Of a stretch of DNA of 64,000 nucleotides, positions 26,802 through 35,680 are shown one piece after another. The notes beneath the pieces are model-generated. The model searched no databases. It worked only from the letters and a program-made list of their open reading frames with translations, and was not told the origin of the DNA. Numbering within the stretch: position 1 is the stretch's first letter; each line of letters starts with the position of its first letter. Source of the stretch: Bacteroidota bacterium (GTDB lineage: Bacteria; Bacteroidota; Bacteroidia; Bacteroidales; F082); the NCBI GenBank assembly GCA_016715945.1, contig JADJXJ010000001.1:1364001-1428000 (forward strand), in the 5' to 3' direction. The translations under genes and the position numbers were made by a program.

Positions 26802-29229
26802 GATTCAGATGTATCTCAAGTTGAAGGTCCGATTGATGCGGATGATGGTAGCGCATGAGCAGGTGTCCCTCGTGCATGGTAAAGAACTGCTCTTTCCCAT
26901 TGTTTAAGATTTGTGATATTTCCTTCAGGCGTTCTCCCACAAGCACGATTTCTCCCATCAGGTCACGGTCGCCCCTGAGCACCAGTTGAATACCTAGCTC
27001 GGTAGCCCGGATTTCCAACAGATCCGAACTGGTGTGCAGCATCCGGATGCCGGGTAGCAGCTCCATGTTTAGTGGCGAGAGCAGGCCGTACAATGGTGGC
27101 CAGAGTATTTCGCCTCCCCCGAAAGGAATGGAAACAGGCTGATTTGTAACCGGATGCGTATAGCTTACCTTGCCGGTTTGCGGCTCGTTGTAGTAATTGG
27201 CGATGAATAAAACGCCGCTGCCTTTCTTGGTAAACCGTTGCCGCACACTCAGCGGATGGGTGGCTGTGGCCAGCTGCTGCCGGGCTTCGGAGAGGTCAAG
27301 CAGGGCTTTGTAGGCCGGCAGGTGACCTTCGGTGTCGAAACCAAGCCAGGTGCCCAGGTGAATCACACTTCCCTGCCCGAGTGGCAGTTGCCAGCCGCAC
27401 ACAGCTCCGGACAAGGTTCGTGCAATCACGCGTCCTCTTTTTATATCCATCTCATTATAAACCATTTGCGGGTTGGCGCATTTGATGTCGTTTAGCTGCA
27501 TGATGTCGATCAGGGGCGAGTCGATGGATTCGCTGCCGGCCGGCCGGATGCCGAGTGCATCGCGCAGCAGGGTGCAGCTTTGCTGGCGGAGGTCCCTGTC
27601 GGGCAAGGTGGGGAACACTACGAGCTGCCCGCCACCGGAAGCATAGTCCACAAGTATCTGCTGGGCCGGCGCATCCATTTCATCAGTAGCAAAAGCCCAC
27701 ACCTGTTTATACTGAGCTAATTTTCCGGCGCTTGTGCGCGTCAGATCGGCCATGTCGTAGTCGATGTTGAGCACCTGCAGGGCCTTGAGAAGCCCGTCGA
27801 ACCATGCCTGGCGGCGGATGGATGCAGGCACAAAATTCAGCCCGGATGCGCCGGCTTCGGGGCGCTCCAGTTCAGTGGCATAATAGGGAGGATAGAAGAG
27901 CACACATATTTCGGCATGGCGCTCAGCACTCAGAATGAGTGGCTCAAGGGTGCTGATGAGGCGGTTGGTATGTTGCACCAGGTCGAAGGCTGAGGTGCGC
28001 GAGCCGTCGGCCAGCAAGGGATTAAACCAGTAAAAGGTGTCGCCCGAATAGCCCTTGCGGGGAGGATTTTTTCCCTGCGAGAACATGTAATAATTCCATC
28101 CTTTCAGTCCGTGGGCGATGCTGGCTTTGTAGAACAACTCCATCTCACGGGGGTTGGTCACCACATGATATTCGCGCGAGCCGCTCTGAAACTCTGCGGC
28201 AAACAGGGGTTTGTTGCCCTGCATGGCCAGGGTGATGTCGTTGATAATGCGGTCGTCGTGCATGTTGCGGTAGCTGAGAAACTCCGGGATGTGGTCCACA
28301 CCGAAAATCAGCTCGCTTTTATCGCCGTACAGGTCGTCGTACATGGTATGGTTTACCGGAAACTCATATCCATGGCCAAATATCCAGCCCGGGAGGTTGT
28401 GGTAAAGCGGCACCCCGAGGCCACGCGCTCGTACCATTTGCGTGAGCATCCTGAGGTAGTCGCCGTAAACCGTACGCCAGAACATATGCCAGTCGTAATC
28501 GCGGGCGCGATCGGCGGCATCGCTGTATGGCATCCGACCATCGGGAGGCAGGTCCACCTGCGTAAAATCCTGATATTCCGTGCCCCAGACCTTGTTGAGT
28601 GCATCAATCCCGGGATAGGTCTTCCGAAGCCAGCCGATGAAACGTGTACGGGTAGCCTGGCTGTAGTCGGCCTGGTGGGCAAGCCATGAAAAGACACCAA
28701 TCTCGTTGCAAAGCTGAATCATGATGACCGGCCCGCCTTTGGATGCCTGCCTTTCGGCAATAAAAGGAATGATGTGGTCGTACCAACGTTCGACATATTT
28801 CAGGTATTCGGGATGAAAGAGGTTGACCCCGTCGCTGGGAACCATCTCGTTGCGGCTGTTGCGCATGCGCACAGCTTCGGCATATTGGTTCACAAACCAA
28901 TCGGGCAGGCCTGCGCCGCGAAACTCGGCCAGAATGAAAGGACCTGGCTTGAGGATGCATGTAAGCCCATGGCGCGAACAAGCTTCCACCCAGGCTTTCA
29001 GGTCGCGCTGCGGATGGGTGCGCCCGTCAAAATCGAACAAACCTTCCTCCGGCTCATGCCAGCCCCAGGGCACATAGCTGCTCACCGTGCGCAGTCCTGC
29101 CTCTGCGGCACCGGCCAGATGCGTGTCCCACAAAGATTTGTCTATCCTGAAATAATGAATCTCCCCGGAAAGCAAAAAAACCGGCTTCCCGTCCTGTACA
29201 AAATAACCTTCTCCTGGTTTAAACTCCAT
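26785..29229 (-). CDS. GH35-like enzyme, cytoplasmic
   Basis: The 814-aa product starts with a GH35-type barrel: FLLSGEIHYFRI (about 18-29), SYVPWGWHEPEEG, LKPGPFILAEFRGAGLPDW (93-111). The likely acid/base is Glu176 in IQLCNEIG and the likely nucleophile is Glu346 in FAAEFQSG. A second domain resembles a GATase-like beta-galactosidase middle domain (about 430-560) and is followed by beta-sandwiches. There is no signal peptide, unusual for a Bacteroidota GH35 in such a locus, and it lies between a sugar permease and a GH94 phosphorylase. Beta-galactosidase is the default family activity. A GH35 protein from Ignavibacterium acting as a beta-1,2-glucosyltransferase has, to my recollection, been reported, which would fit this locus better. 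Confidence 0.82.
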   Translation of the reverse strand: MEFKPGEGYFVQDGKPVFLLSGEIHYFRIDKSLWDTHLAGAAEAGLRTVSSYVPWGWHEPEEGLFDFDGRTHPQRDLKAWVEACSRHGLTCILKPGPFILAEFRGAGLPDWFVNQYAEAVRMRNSRNEMVPSDGVNLFHPEYLKYVERWYDHIIPFIAERQASKGGPVIMIQLCNEIGVFSWLAHQADYSQATRTRFIGWLRKTYPGIDALNKVWGTEYQDFTQVDLPPDGRMPYSDAADRARDYDWHMFWRTVYGDYLRMLTQMVRARGLGVPLYHNLPGWIFGHGYEFPVNHTMYDDLYGDKSELIFGVDHIPEFLSYRNMHDDRIINDITLAMQGNKPLFAAEFQSGSREYHVVTNPREMELFYKASIAHGLKGWNYYMFSQGKNPPRKGYSGDTFYWFNPLLADGSRTSAFDLVQHTNRLISTLEPLILSAERHAEICVLFYPPYYATELERPEAGASGLNFVPASIRRQAWFDGLLKALQVLNIDYDMADLTRTSAGKLAQYKQVWAFATDEMDAPAQQILVDYASGGGQLVVFPTLPDRDLRQQSCTLLRDALGIRPAGSESIDSPLIDIMQLNDIKCANPQMVYNEMDIKRGRVIARTLSGAVCGWQLPLGQGSVIHLGTWLGFDTEGHLPAYKALLDLSEARQQLATATHPLSVRQRFTKKGSGVLFIANYYNEPQTGKVSYTHPVTNQPVSIPFGGGEILWPPLYGLLSPLNMELLPGIRMLHTSSDLLEIRATELGIQLVLRGDRDLMGEIVLVGERLKEISQILNNGKEQFFTMHEGHLLMRYHHPHQSDLQLEIHLNHGDKQ

Positions 29230-29247
29230 GATTTTATACTCGTTTAG

Positions 29248-31002
29248 TTATTTCCCTTCTTGCAGAGCCTTGCGCTCATCAAGCAACTGCTTGATTTCCA
29301 TTGACCTGCTCTCCGTTAATGTGTAACGCAAAATAAAGAAAACCGAAAACAGGCTGAGCAGCACCGGGATGCCGATTTCGACCACCCGCATCATTAGCAT
29401 GGTATATCCGCTTTGCTTTTTCAGCTTGTGGAGGTATGGCTCCAGCTGAGCAATGAGCTCCAGGGCTTGCTTCGGATTCAGCTCCTGCATTCCCGCCACC
29501 TTGGATTTCAGCGCATTAAGTTCCTCACTGAGGCTCCGGTAATGTGCAGCGCGGTCGGGTTTCGACTGTTGTGCTTTGTTTTCGAAATGGCTCTCCAGCT
29601 CACCTGCCCTGGCGTTTACCTTGTCCGTCATGGCTGCCATGTCGATTGTTGTGGCTTTGCCGTTGGTGTAACTTTCGAGCGTCACCTGCATCTCCCTGAT
29701 GCTTCCCTGCAGGGCATCCACACGGGTGACCTGCGTTTCGTCGAAGGCTGTGAACACAATGAGCGCGCCTGCCACAAAACTTGCCAGGGCGGTGCCCATC
29801 TTGATGAACCACCAGAAAATGGAGTAAAAGCTGCCTTCGGTGCGCATACCCGTTTGCAGGTCGTCTTCGTCGCAGATGTCGCCAACCATGGACGACCCCA
29901 GTGTGAAAAAAAACAACATACCTGCCGACAGCAGAATAGTTGGGATGATGATCAGGTAGGGATAATCGGGGTTATAGCACACAATTTTTGAGAGTTGCGC
30001 CAGCACCATGAGGCCGATGGCCAGCAGCAGGGTGTTGCGCTTTCCGATGCGGGGGCTGATGTAGTTGAGCGGAAAAACTGCCACAAGTCCGGTCACCGCC
30101 CAGATGGTACCATTGATGCCGAGCAGCCACGAACCTGCCACTTTGTCGCCTCCGAATACATAAAAAATGGGAATATACGATCCGAGCAGGCTCACAAAGT
30201 TGAATCCCATAGCCAGGGTGAAGATGGTGAGGGTGAGGTAGATAAAATTGCGATTGCGGAAGGCGTGGCGGAAATCGGCCCAGAAGTTGGTTTTTTGCTG
30301 TGTCGAGACCCTTGCAAAACCCGGCTCGCGCAGGCTGACAAACCACCAGATGGAAAGGGGTACCAGCAGGGCAGCCACCATGAGCGACACATAGCGCATG
30401 CCATCGGCTTCGTTGCCCCCAGGGCCTTTGAAAAACTCCATATTGGCCAGGGCAAACAGCCAGGGGGTGCTCATGGCGAACAGGTTACCTACAAAGCTCT
30501 TGGCGCTAAACAGTCGGGTGCGCTCGTGCACATCCTGGGTCATTTCCATGCCCAGCGCTCCATGCGGTATTTCGAAGATGGTGCAGGCTGTGAAAAACAG
30601 CAGCAACGATACAAGGATATAAACCAGCTGAAAGGCCTGAAAACTAACTTCGGACGGAAACATCCCGCGCACCCATTCGCCCCGCGGAATCCACCACATG
30701 GTCACGAAAAAGAAAGCCACGAGCAGCCCGCCTGCCAGCAAAAACGGCCTGCGCCGCCCCCAACGGGTGCGGGCATTGTCGGACATGTGCCCGATGATGG
30801 GATCGGAAACCGCATCCCAAAGCCGGGGTATGATGAGAATCAGGCCCAGCCAGAAGGCGCTCAGCCCCAGACTGATGTTGCCCATCAACCCGACGAGAAT
30901 GCCGGCAATATTGAACAGGGCGATGGGGATGATGCCCCCCGACCCATATGCAGCCAACTGATTAAGACTGATTCTCCCTCCGGCACGTGATGTCTTTTGC
31001 AT
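29248..31002 (-). CDS. GPH-family sugar:cation symporter (MFS) with soluble insertion
   Basis: This 584-aa permease has the GPH/MelB layout, with a first-helix region ending LGLSAFWLGL and the DPIIGHMSDNARTRWGRRRP loop between helices 2 and 3. Most GPH proteins are about 460 aa. The excess is a hydrophilic, coiled-coil-like stretch (about 440-532, rich in Glu/Lys/Gln) placed before the final membrane helix (starting GYTMLMMRVV). It should import the periplasmic breakdown products, probably short glucans, with a cation. It follows the large secreted protein by 21 bp and precedes the GH35 gene by 18 bp, placing it at the step between the periplasmic and cytoplasmic enzymes. Confidence 0.88.
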   Translation of the reverse strand: MQKTSRAGGRISLNQLAAYGSGGIIPIALFNIAGILVGLMGNISLGLSAFWLGLILIIPRLWDAVSDPIIGHMSDNARTRWGRRRPFLLAGGLLVAFFFVTMWWIPRGEWVRGMFPSEVSFQAFQLVYILVSLLLFFTACTIFEIPHGALGMEMTQDVHERTRLFSAKSFVGNLFAMSTPWLFALANMEFFKGPGGNEADGMRYVSLMVAALLVPLSIWWFVSLREPGFARVSTQQKTNFWADFRHAFRNRNFIYLTLTIFTLAMGFNFVSLLGSYIPIFYVFGGDKVAGSWLLGINGTIWAVTGLVAVFPLNYISPRIGKRNTLLLAIGLMVLAQLSKIVCYNPDYPYLIIIPTILLSAGMLFFFTLGSSMVGDICDEDDLQTGMRTEGSFYSIFWWFIKMGTALASFVAGALIVFTAFDETQVTRVDALQGSIREMQVTLESYTNGKATTIDMAAMTDKVNARAGELESHFENKAQQSKPDRAAHYRSLSEELNALKSKVAGMQELNPKQALELIAQLEPYLHKLKKQSGYTMLMMRVVEIGIPVLLSLFSVFFILRYTLTESRSMEIKQLLDERKALQEGK

Positions 31003-31023
31003 AGGCTTGGGCCTTATTTTGGA

Positions 31024-34000
31024 TTATTGTTCCTTATAACTGATCTCGATGCGCGCCGGCGATGCAGGTACATTGATAAGATCGGAGGTGTAATTGGTCA
31101 CCACCTTGCCATTGATGCGCACCTCTGAAGGCATGCGCCCGCCGTTGAAGTTCCGGATACGTATCCCATTGGCTGGCAATCGCAGATCGCCCTGCAGGTC
31201 AATGATATAGGTATCGCCTTCGCGGATGATGCTGTAGGAGACATCGCCATAATAAGTTGGCAGGTTTTCGACCGACATGCCGCCGGGGTAATCTATCCAA
31301 TCCTGGCGCAAAGCCGCTGCCAGTACCAGCGACTGGTCGAGCTCGTCTTCGTACACAAACATGGAGCGGATGGCATTGATAAAATCGCTGCCCACCCAGG
31401 TATGTGGCATATCGCCTATGAAGCGGGGTTCGCGATGATTTTTCCAAACCACTTCAGCCCAGTGTTTCCAGCCTTGCGGACGGCGGTCGGCCAGAAAGAA
31501 ATCAACCAGCTGATGTGCCCTTTCAGGTTGGTTGAGCAGCACAAACGAACCGATCAGCCTGTTTTCGTAAGGGGTATAATTCACCCACTCGAGCAAGCCG
31601 TCGCGCCGTTTCACAAAAAACTCAAAATATTTGTCGAAGGTGTTGTAAACCTCCGGTTTTGGAAGGTGCTGATACTCATTGCATGGGGTGAGCGCTACCG
31701 TGGTCGAGGTGGCATCGAAGTCGCCCAGTTCCACACAACCCGGGATGTAGTTGATACCACGCACCTGCATGGCCAGCCGGATGGAGTTGTAAAGATCCAC
31801 AGTAAACTTATCGCGCACCTGCGCAATATGCTGATAATCTGACTTATGACCAAGGATACGCTGGATCTCAGCCGCATCTTTCAAACCTTTGATCACAAAA
31901 AAGTTATCCCAATACGAGTGCATGGGTTTTTCGGAATAGCCTTCGTGGCTGATACTTTCGGGCACAATGCCGTAGTGCGCGCGAATGCTGTCGTTGCCCA
32001 GGCGGTAATGGTCGGTGCTGCGCTCGGCAATGAGCGATTCGATGTAGCGCACTGCGTTGAGCACATAAGGATTCATTTCGCGCAGGAAAGCTGTATCGCC
32101 TGTAAAATTGAAATACTCCCTGATCAGGTAGATGAGCTGTCCGTGGCTGTCGTGTTCGGGCACGGGATCCGGTCCGCGAAAATCGACCACACAGGGCACC
32201 TTGCCATTTTCGTATTGGTAGGGCGCATACCATCGGATGAAGTCTTTGACTTCCTGAGCGATGCCCGACTTCAGCAAGGCCGATGAGGTGAGCGAGCCAT
32301 CGCGGATCCAGCTGCGCTCGTAGCTGCGCGAGCCGGGCTGGATGCCTGCATTGTCGCGGTTGATCAGAATATACACCAGGTTGGCCAGCCAGGTGTCCAC
32401 AATAGGTCGGGCCTGGGGCGGAAGGTTGAAGTTGATATGACCAATTTTATCGGCCCAGAATCCGGAAGCGCGATCGAAGGCTTCGGCCATATCTTCGTTG
32501 TTGGGCAAGTGGGCTGGGGAATCAAGATGGTGATAGGGCACAGTGGCAAACAGTTCTTCCACCTGTCCGGGGGTCAGATTGAACGAAAATTCCAGGGCGG
32601 CCTGCCCGAGGCGGTCGGGATCGCGCACGGGTACGGCCGGAGGCCAGGCCTGGCCGCGGGCTATCTCGGCAATATTTCCCTGCCTGCCGGTAGCGGCAGT
32701 CCAACGCCTGTATGGCAAGCTGAAGCTAAGCGTTTTGTCGTCCACCCTCAGCTGCCGGCCGGGCACAGTTTCGCTTATCGCAGCTATCTTTCCCGCACCG
32801 CCTGTAAGGTTGAGAAACTGATACCAGGGATTCACCTGAAATGGCCTGAGCATCAGGATGAGCCTTGCGTCTGTAGGTTTTCCCGTCAGGTTTTCGAGCC
32901 GGTAGCCTATGTTTAGTCTGGAGTTTTTATTGGCCACCCCGTCCGACGACACCGAAACCGTGAGCCTCACATTGCCGGCCACCATATCCACCGTGGGCGA
33001 GAAGGCAAATTCGCCGGCATCCCAGGGCGAGCGCAGGGTTTGCCTTGTGGTAGCCTGGCTCCAGTCGTAATATTTTCCGTCCACCACCAGCAAGGGCTCA
33101 ATGCTGAACAAGGCTTTGTCCACCTCCACCACCCCATCCTCGCTGATCATGCCTTCGTGGGTGTCGTTGTTCACCCCGGTCACCGTCCAGTACCATGCTT
33201 CGTCGAGGAAATACCGGGGGTAAAGCCCGCGCGGACTGTTTTTAGCTTTCAGACGAAACAGCTCGTTCGGGTGAAGGGTAGCCTCCACAGGTAATAACTC
33301 TATTTCTTGTATGCCAACCGATTGTGGATCTGGAAAACCTATTTTCAGGCGCAGTTTTACGGCTTCGGCCTCCCTGAGGGGGATGTAGGTGCTTCGCGTC
33401 AGTATGGACCTGGCTTCCCAGCTTTGCTCCCATTGTTTGCCGTCGAGGCTGGTTTCGAGGCTTAGCCTGTGAGGAAGTCTGTTGCCTGACCACATGATAT
33501 GCAGGCCGCCAAACTCGCGCCTGAGGCCAAGATCAATCACGACTTCAATATCGGTTGCAGGTTTACTTTGCCAGGCAGTGGATTTGTTCCCATCCATGAT
33601 GGCCGCCGGCCTGCTGCCACGCTGGCCGGGACCGGCGGTGATTTTTGGTGTGGGGAAAACAGCAGGCGGAGCATCCAGCGGTTCAAACCGGAGATCGTCA
33701 ATCCAGACACTTCCTTTGCCGCCCAAAAAACTGGCTACCGTAAACTCAATCCTGTCCATCCGGCTCAGGTACCGTTCCTCGGTCGGCCCCCAGGCATAAT
33801 GCACATGCCGGCGTTTGATGCGGATGCGCTGCCATTCGTCCGGAAAGTCGTAATTGCGGTTGTTAACCCACCACACATTGTGACCACTTGCATCTATAAA
33901 CTTGATTTCGAAGTTGTTGGCAGGCGATTCAGCCCTGAGCCAGAAGCTGATCTCGAAATGTTCGGGCAGGTCGAGGCTGATTCGTTTTTGTATCCCTCCG

Positions 34001-34209
34001 TAACCTGTGCCGCGGGTAAAGTCGTAATTGAACCTCAGGGCCTTTCCTACCTTGCCCTGATCTGGCTGCACGGAAGCTTCCACCCCATCGGCCAGAATGA
34101 GTTCCCATCCGTCGGCACTTTCCATTCCATCGAGCAACATCTGCTGCGCCCTGGCACTATGGATGAATGAAACACAAACCAACAGCGCCGGAACCAGAAA
34201 TCTTTTCAT
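31024..34209 (-). CDS. Large secreted multidomain protein: CBM-like, discoidin and six-hairpin glycosidase-like domains
   Basis: The 1,061-aa product has a signal peptide (cleavage near SARAQQ), a CBM11-like jelly roll (about 20-180; SVWIDDLRFEP is its typical last strand), and an F5/8-type discoidin domain (about 190-305; MDGNKSTAWQSK, VIDLGLRREFGGLHI). A beta-sandwich (about 310-590) and an (alpha/alpha)6-type domain (about 600-960) follow. The last has SYERSWIRDGSLTSSALLKS, a WIRDG motif shared with glucoamylase- and amylo-1,6-glucosidase-like barrels, plus HTWVGSDFINAIRSMF. I do not recognise a specific CAZy family. In-frame ATGs at 34218 and 34257 also exist; 34209 begins the signal peptide and leaves a 16-bp gap to the upstream gene. 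A hydrolytic role on the same glucan is inferred from context. Confidence 0.75.
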   Translation of the reverse strand: MKRFLVPALLVCVSFIHSARAQQMLLDGMESADGWELILADGVEASVQPDQGKVGKALRFNYDFTRGTGYGGIQKRISLDLPEHFEISFWLRAESPANNFEIKFIDASGHNVWWVNNRNYDFPDEWQRIRIKRRHVHYAWGPTEERYLSRMDRIEFTVASFLGGKGSVWIDDLRFEPLDAPPAVFPTPKITAGPGQRGSRPAAIMDGNKSTAWQSKPATDIEVVIDLGLRREFGGLHIMWSGNRLPHRLSLETSLDGKQWEQSWEARSILTRSTYIPLREAEAVKLRLKIGFPDPQSVGIQEIELLPVEATLHPNELFRLKAKNSPRGLYPRYFLDEAWYWTVTGVNNDTHEGMISEDGVVEVDKALFSIEPLLVVDGKYYDWSQATTRQTLRSPWDAGEFAFSPTVDMVAGNVRLTVSVSSDGVANKNSRLNIGYRLENLTGKPTDARLILMLRPFQVNPWYQFLNLTGGAGKIAAISETVPGRQLRVDDKTLSFSLPYRRWTAATGRQGNIAEIARGQAWPPAVPVRDPDRLGQAALEFSFNLTPGQVEELFATVPYHHLDSPAHLPNNEDMAEAFDRASGFWADKIGHINFNLPPQARPIVDTWLANLVYILINRDNAGIQPGSRSYERSWIRDGSLTSSALLKSGIAQEVKDFIRWYAPYQYENGKVPCVVDFRGPDPVPEHDSHGQLIYLIREYFNFTGDTAFLREMNPYVLNAVRYIESLIAERSTDHYRLGNDSIRAHYGIVPESISHEGYSEKPMHSYWDNFFVIKGLKDAAEIQRILGHKSDYQHIAQVRDKFTVDLYNSIRLAMQVRGINYIPGCVELGDFDATSTTVALTPCNEYQHLPKPEVYNTFDKYFEFFVKRRDGLLEWVNYTPYENRLIGSFVLLNQPERAHQLVDFFLADRRPQGWKHWAEVVWKNHREPRFIGDMPHTWVGSDFINAIRSMFVYEDELDQSLVLAAALRQDWIDYPGGMSVENLPTYYGDVSYSIIREGDTYIIDLQGDLRLPANGIRIRNFNGGRMPSEVRINGKVVTNYTSDLINVPASPARIEISYKEQ

Positions 34210-34225
34210 CTTGCCCATAACCAGG

Positions 34226-35626
34226 TCATTTTTTATTGGTGAGGTAGCTAAACCCAAGTTTTGTCATACCATCCTGAATCACAGGGTCTTTCATCACATA
34301 ATCCCAAACCAGGCCGGAGCGGAAATTTTCGATCATCAGCAACATGGGTCCTTGCGCAATGCCGATAAAATCGTCGTTCACCCAATCCGCAGTCTCGTTG
34401 AAAGCATCGTAGAACCCATACTTACCCCAGATTCGCTGGCCGTGTCGCGCAATAATGTTGCGGATGGTCGGAAACACAATTTCAGGTGCAAAAGGAAGGG
34501 ACGAGAGGGAGGCATAGGGCGCGATGGTTCCATCGTCGAAATAATTGTAGTCCGGTCCGCTGGCGCCACGGCCGGCGTAGGCATAAAATTCACGTCCACC
34601 GGCATTGTAACCGGAGCCCGGACCATCGCTGGCGGTGATGCCCCAGGTGAGCGAGTCATAGCCTTTCCAGCCATGGATGTTCTGAATGGCATATTGTTGT
34701 TGGGCGAGGGTGGCCCTGCGTGAGTTTTCGAAATAATCAATGCCTTTCTCACGCATGTATTTGTCCGCTATGCCCCTGAAATCGATGAAGATATGGCTGA
34801 ACTGGTGACCGAACAGGGGAGGAAAAGCCACATGAGCCAGTCCCGGATAAGGTTCTTTCCATTTGTAGTACGACAGCCAGGCATCGTAGCTGCGCTCCAC
34901 ATCCTGCATGCCGGTTCCGGCCGCAAGGATATAAAGGAAAAGGCCTTCGTTGTAGCCATGCCAGCCCCAGTTGATGGGACCCGACTCCGGTTTCCAGCCC
35001 ATGGAAATGGTGTGTGGATGCGTGCTGCCTTCGGGCATATCGAAAACAGACCAGTCGAGCCTGCCGAGCAAGCCGGCCACTAGCCTGCGGATTTCCTTTT
35101 CTTCTTCCGTATCCTGGTTGTAGTAGTTGCGTGCAAAGATCATCCCCATGAAAAGGAGGCCGGAGTCGATGGAAGAAAGCTCGCACTGCCATGCACGTGT
35201 GCCCGTGTCCATCCTGAGAAAGTGATAATAAAAACCTTTGTAACCGGTGGCATTGGTGTCGGCACTTTGCAGGCTGCCATCAAAAAACCTGAGGATGTTG
35301 AGGGTGTTGCGGGCTGCTTCCTCGCGTGTGATCCAGTTTCGCTCTGCGCCTACTGCATACACCGGTATGGCAAAGCCAGTTGAAGCTATGGACGAGGGCG
35401 ACCAGGAAGCTGCCCTGTCTTTGGTAATCCCCCACTCAGGATGGATTTCATGCATAAAAAACTGAAATGTAGCACGTTGTATGCTGTCGAGCATCATCTC
35501 ATCATCGGTTGAAACTGGATAACTGATACGTCCGGAAGACTTGAAAACCGTTTGTTCGTTCTTTCCTGGTGTGCATGATCCGAGCAGGATGGCTGCGAAT
35601 AACACAACCAATAACATGTTTTTCAT
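34226..35626 (-). CDS. GH144-type (PF10091) lipoprotein, putative endo-beta-1,2-glucanase
   Basis: This 466-aa lipoprotein (LLGSC lipobox, Cys about residue 18) is made almost entirely of the PF10091 'glucoamylase' (alpha/alpha)6 domain. The hallmarks are DSIQRATFQFFMHEIHP, SIASTGFAIPVYAVGAE, the strongly conserved FSHIFIDFRGIADKYMRE with YFENSRRATLAQ, WGITASDGPGSGYN and a terminal GPMLLMIENFRSGLVW. PF10091 contains the GH144 endo-beta-1,2-glucanases, which cut linear or cyclic beta-1,2-glucan to sophoro-oligosaccharides. The lipid anchor suggests it acts at the outer membrane. A second PF10091 gene lies directly upstream. Confidence 0.85.
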   Translation of the reverse strand: MKNMLLVVLFAAILLGSCTPGKNEQTVFKSSGRISYPVSTDDEMMLDSIQRATFQFFMHEIHPEWGITKDRAASWSPSSIASTGFAIPVYAVGAERNWITREEAARNTLNILRFFDGSLQSADTNATGYKGFYYHFLRMDTGTRAWQCELSSIDSGLLFMGMIFARNYYNQDTEEEKEIRRLVAGLLGRLDWSVFDMPEGSTHPHTISMGWKPESGPINWGWHGYNEGLFLYILAAGTGMQDVERSYDAWLSYYKWKEPYPGLAHVAFPPLFGHQFSHIFIDFRGIADKYMREKGIDYFENSRRATLAQQQYAIQNIHGWKGYDSLTWGITASDGPGSGYNAGGREFYAYAGRGASGPDYNYFDDGTIAPYASLSSLPFAPEIVFPTIRNIIARHGQRIWGKYGFYDAFNETADWVNDDFIGIAQGPMLLMIENFRSGLVWDYVMKDPVIQDGMTKLGFSYLTNKK

Positions 35627-35680
35627 ATCGTGTATTTTATTGATTCAATGCAACTTACATCAACATAACTAATTCTTCAA

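Noticed and set aside
29995..30990. Plus-strand ORF of 331 codons opposite the transporter gene
   Set aside because: The composition is Gln/His/Gly-rich without membrane segments or motifs, while the opposite strand encodes a clear GPH permease.
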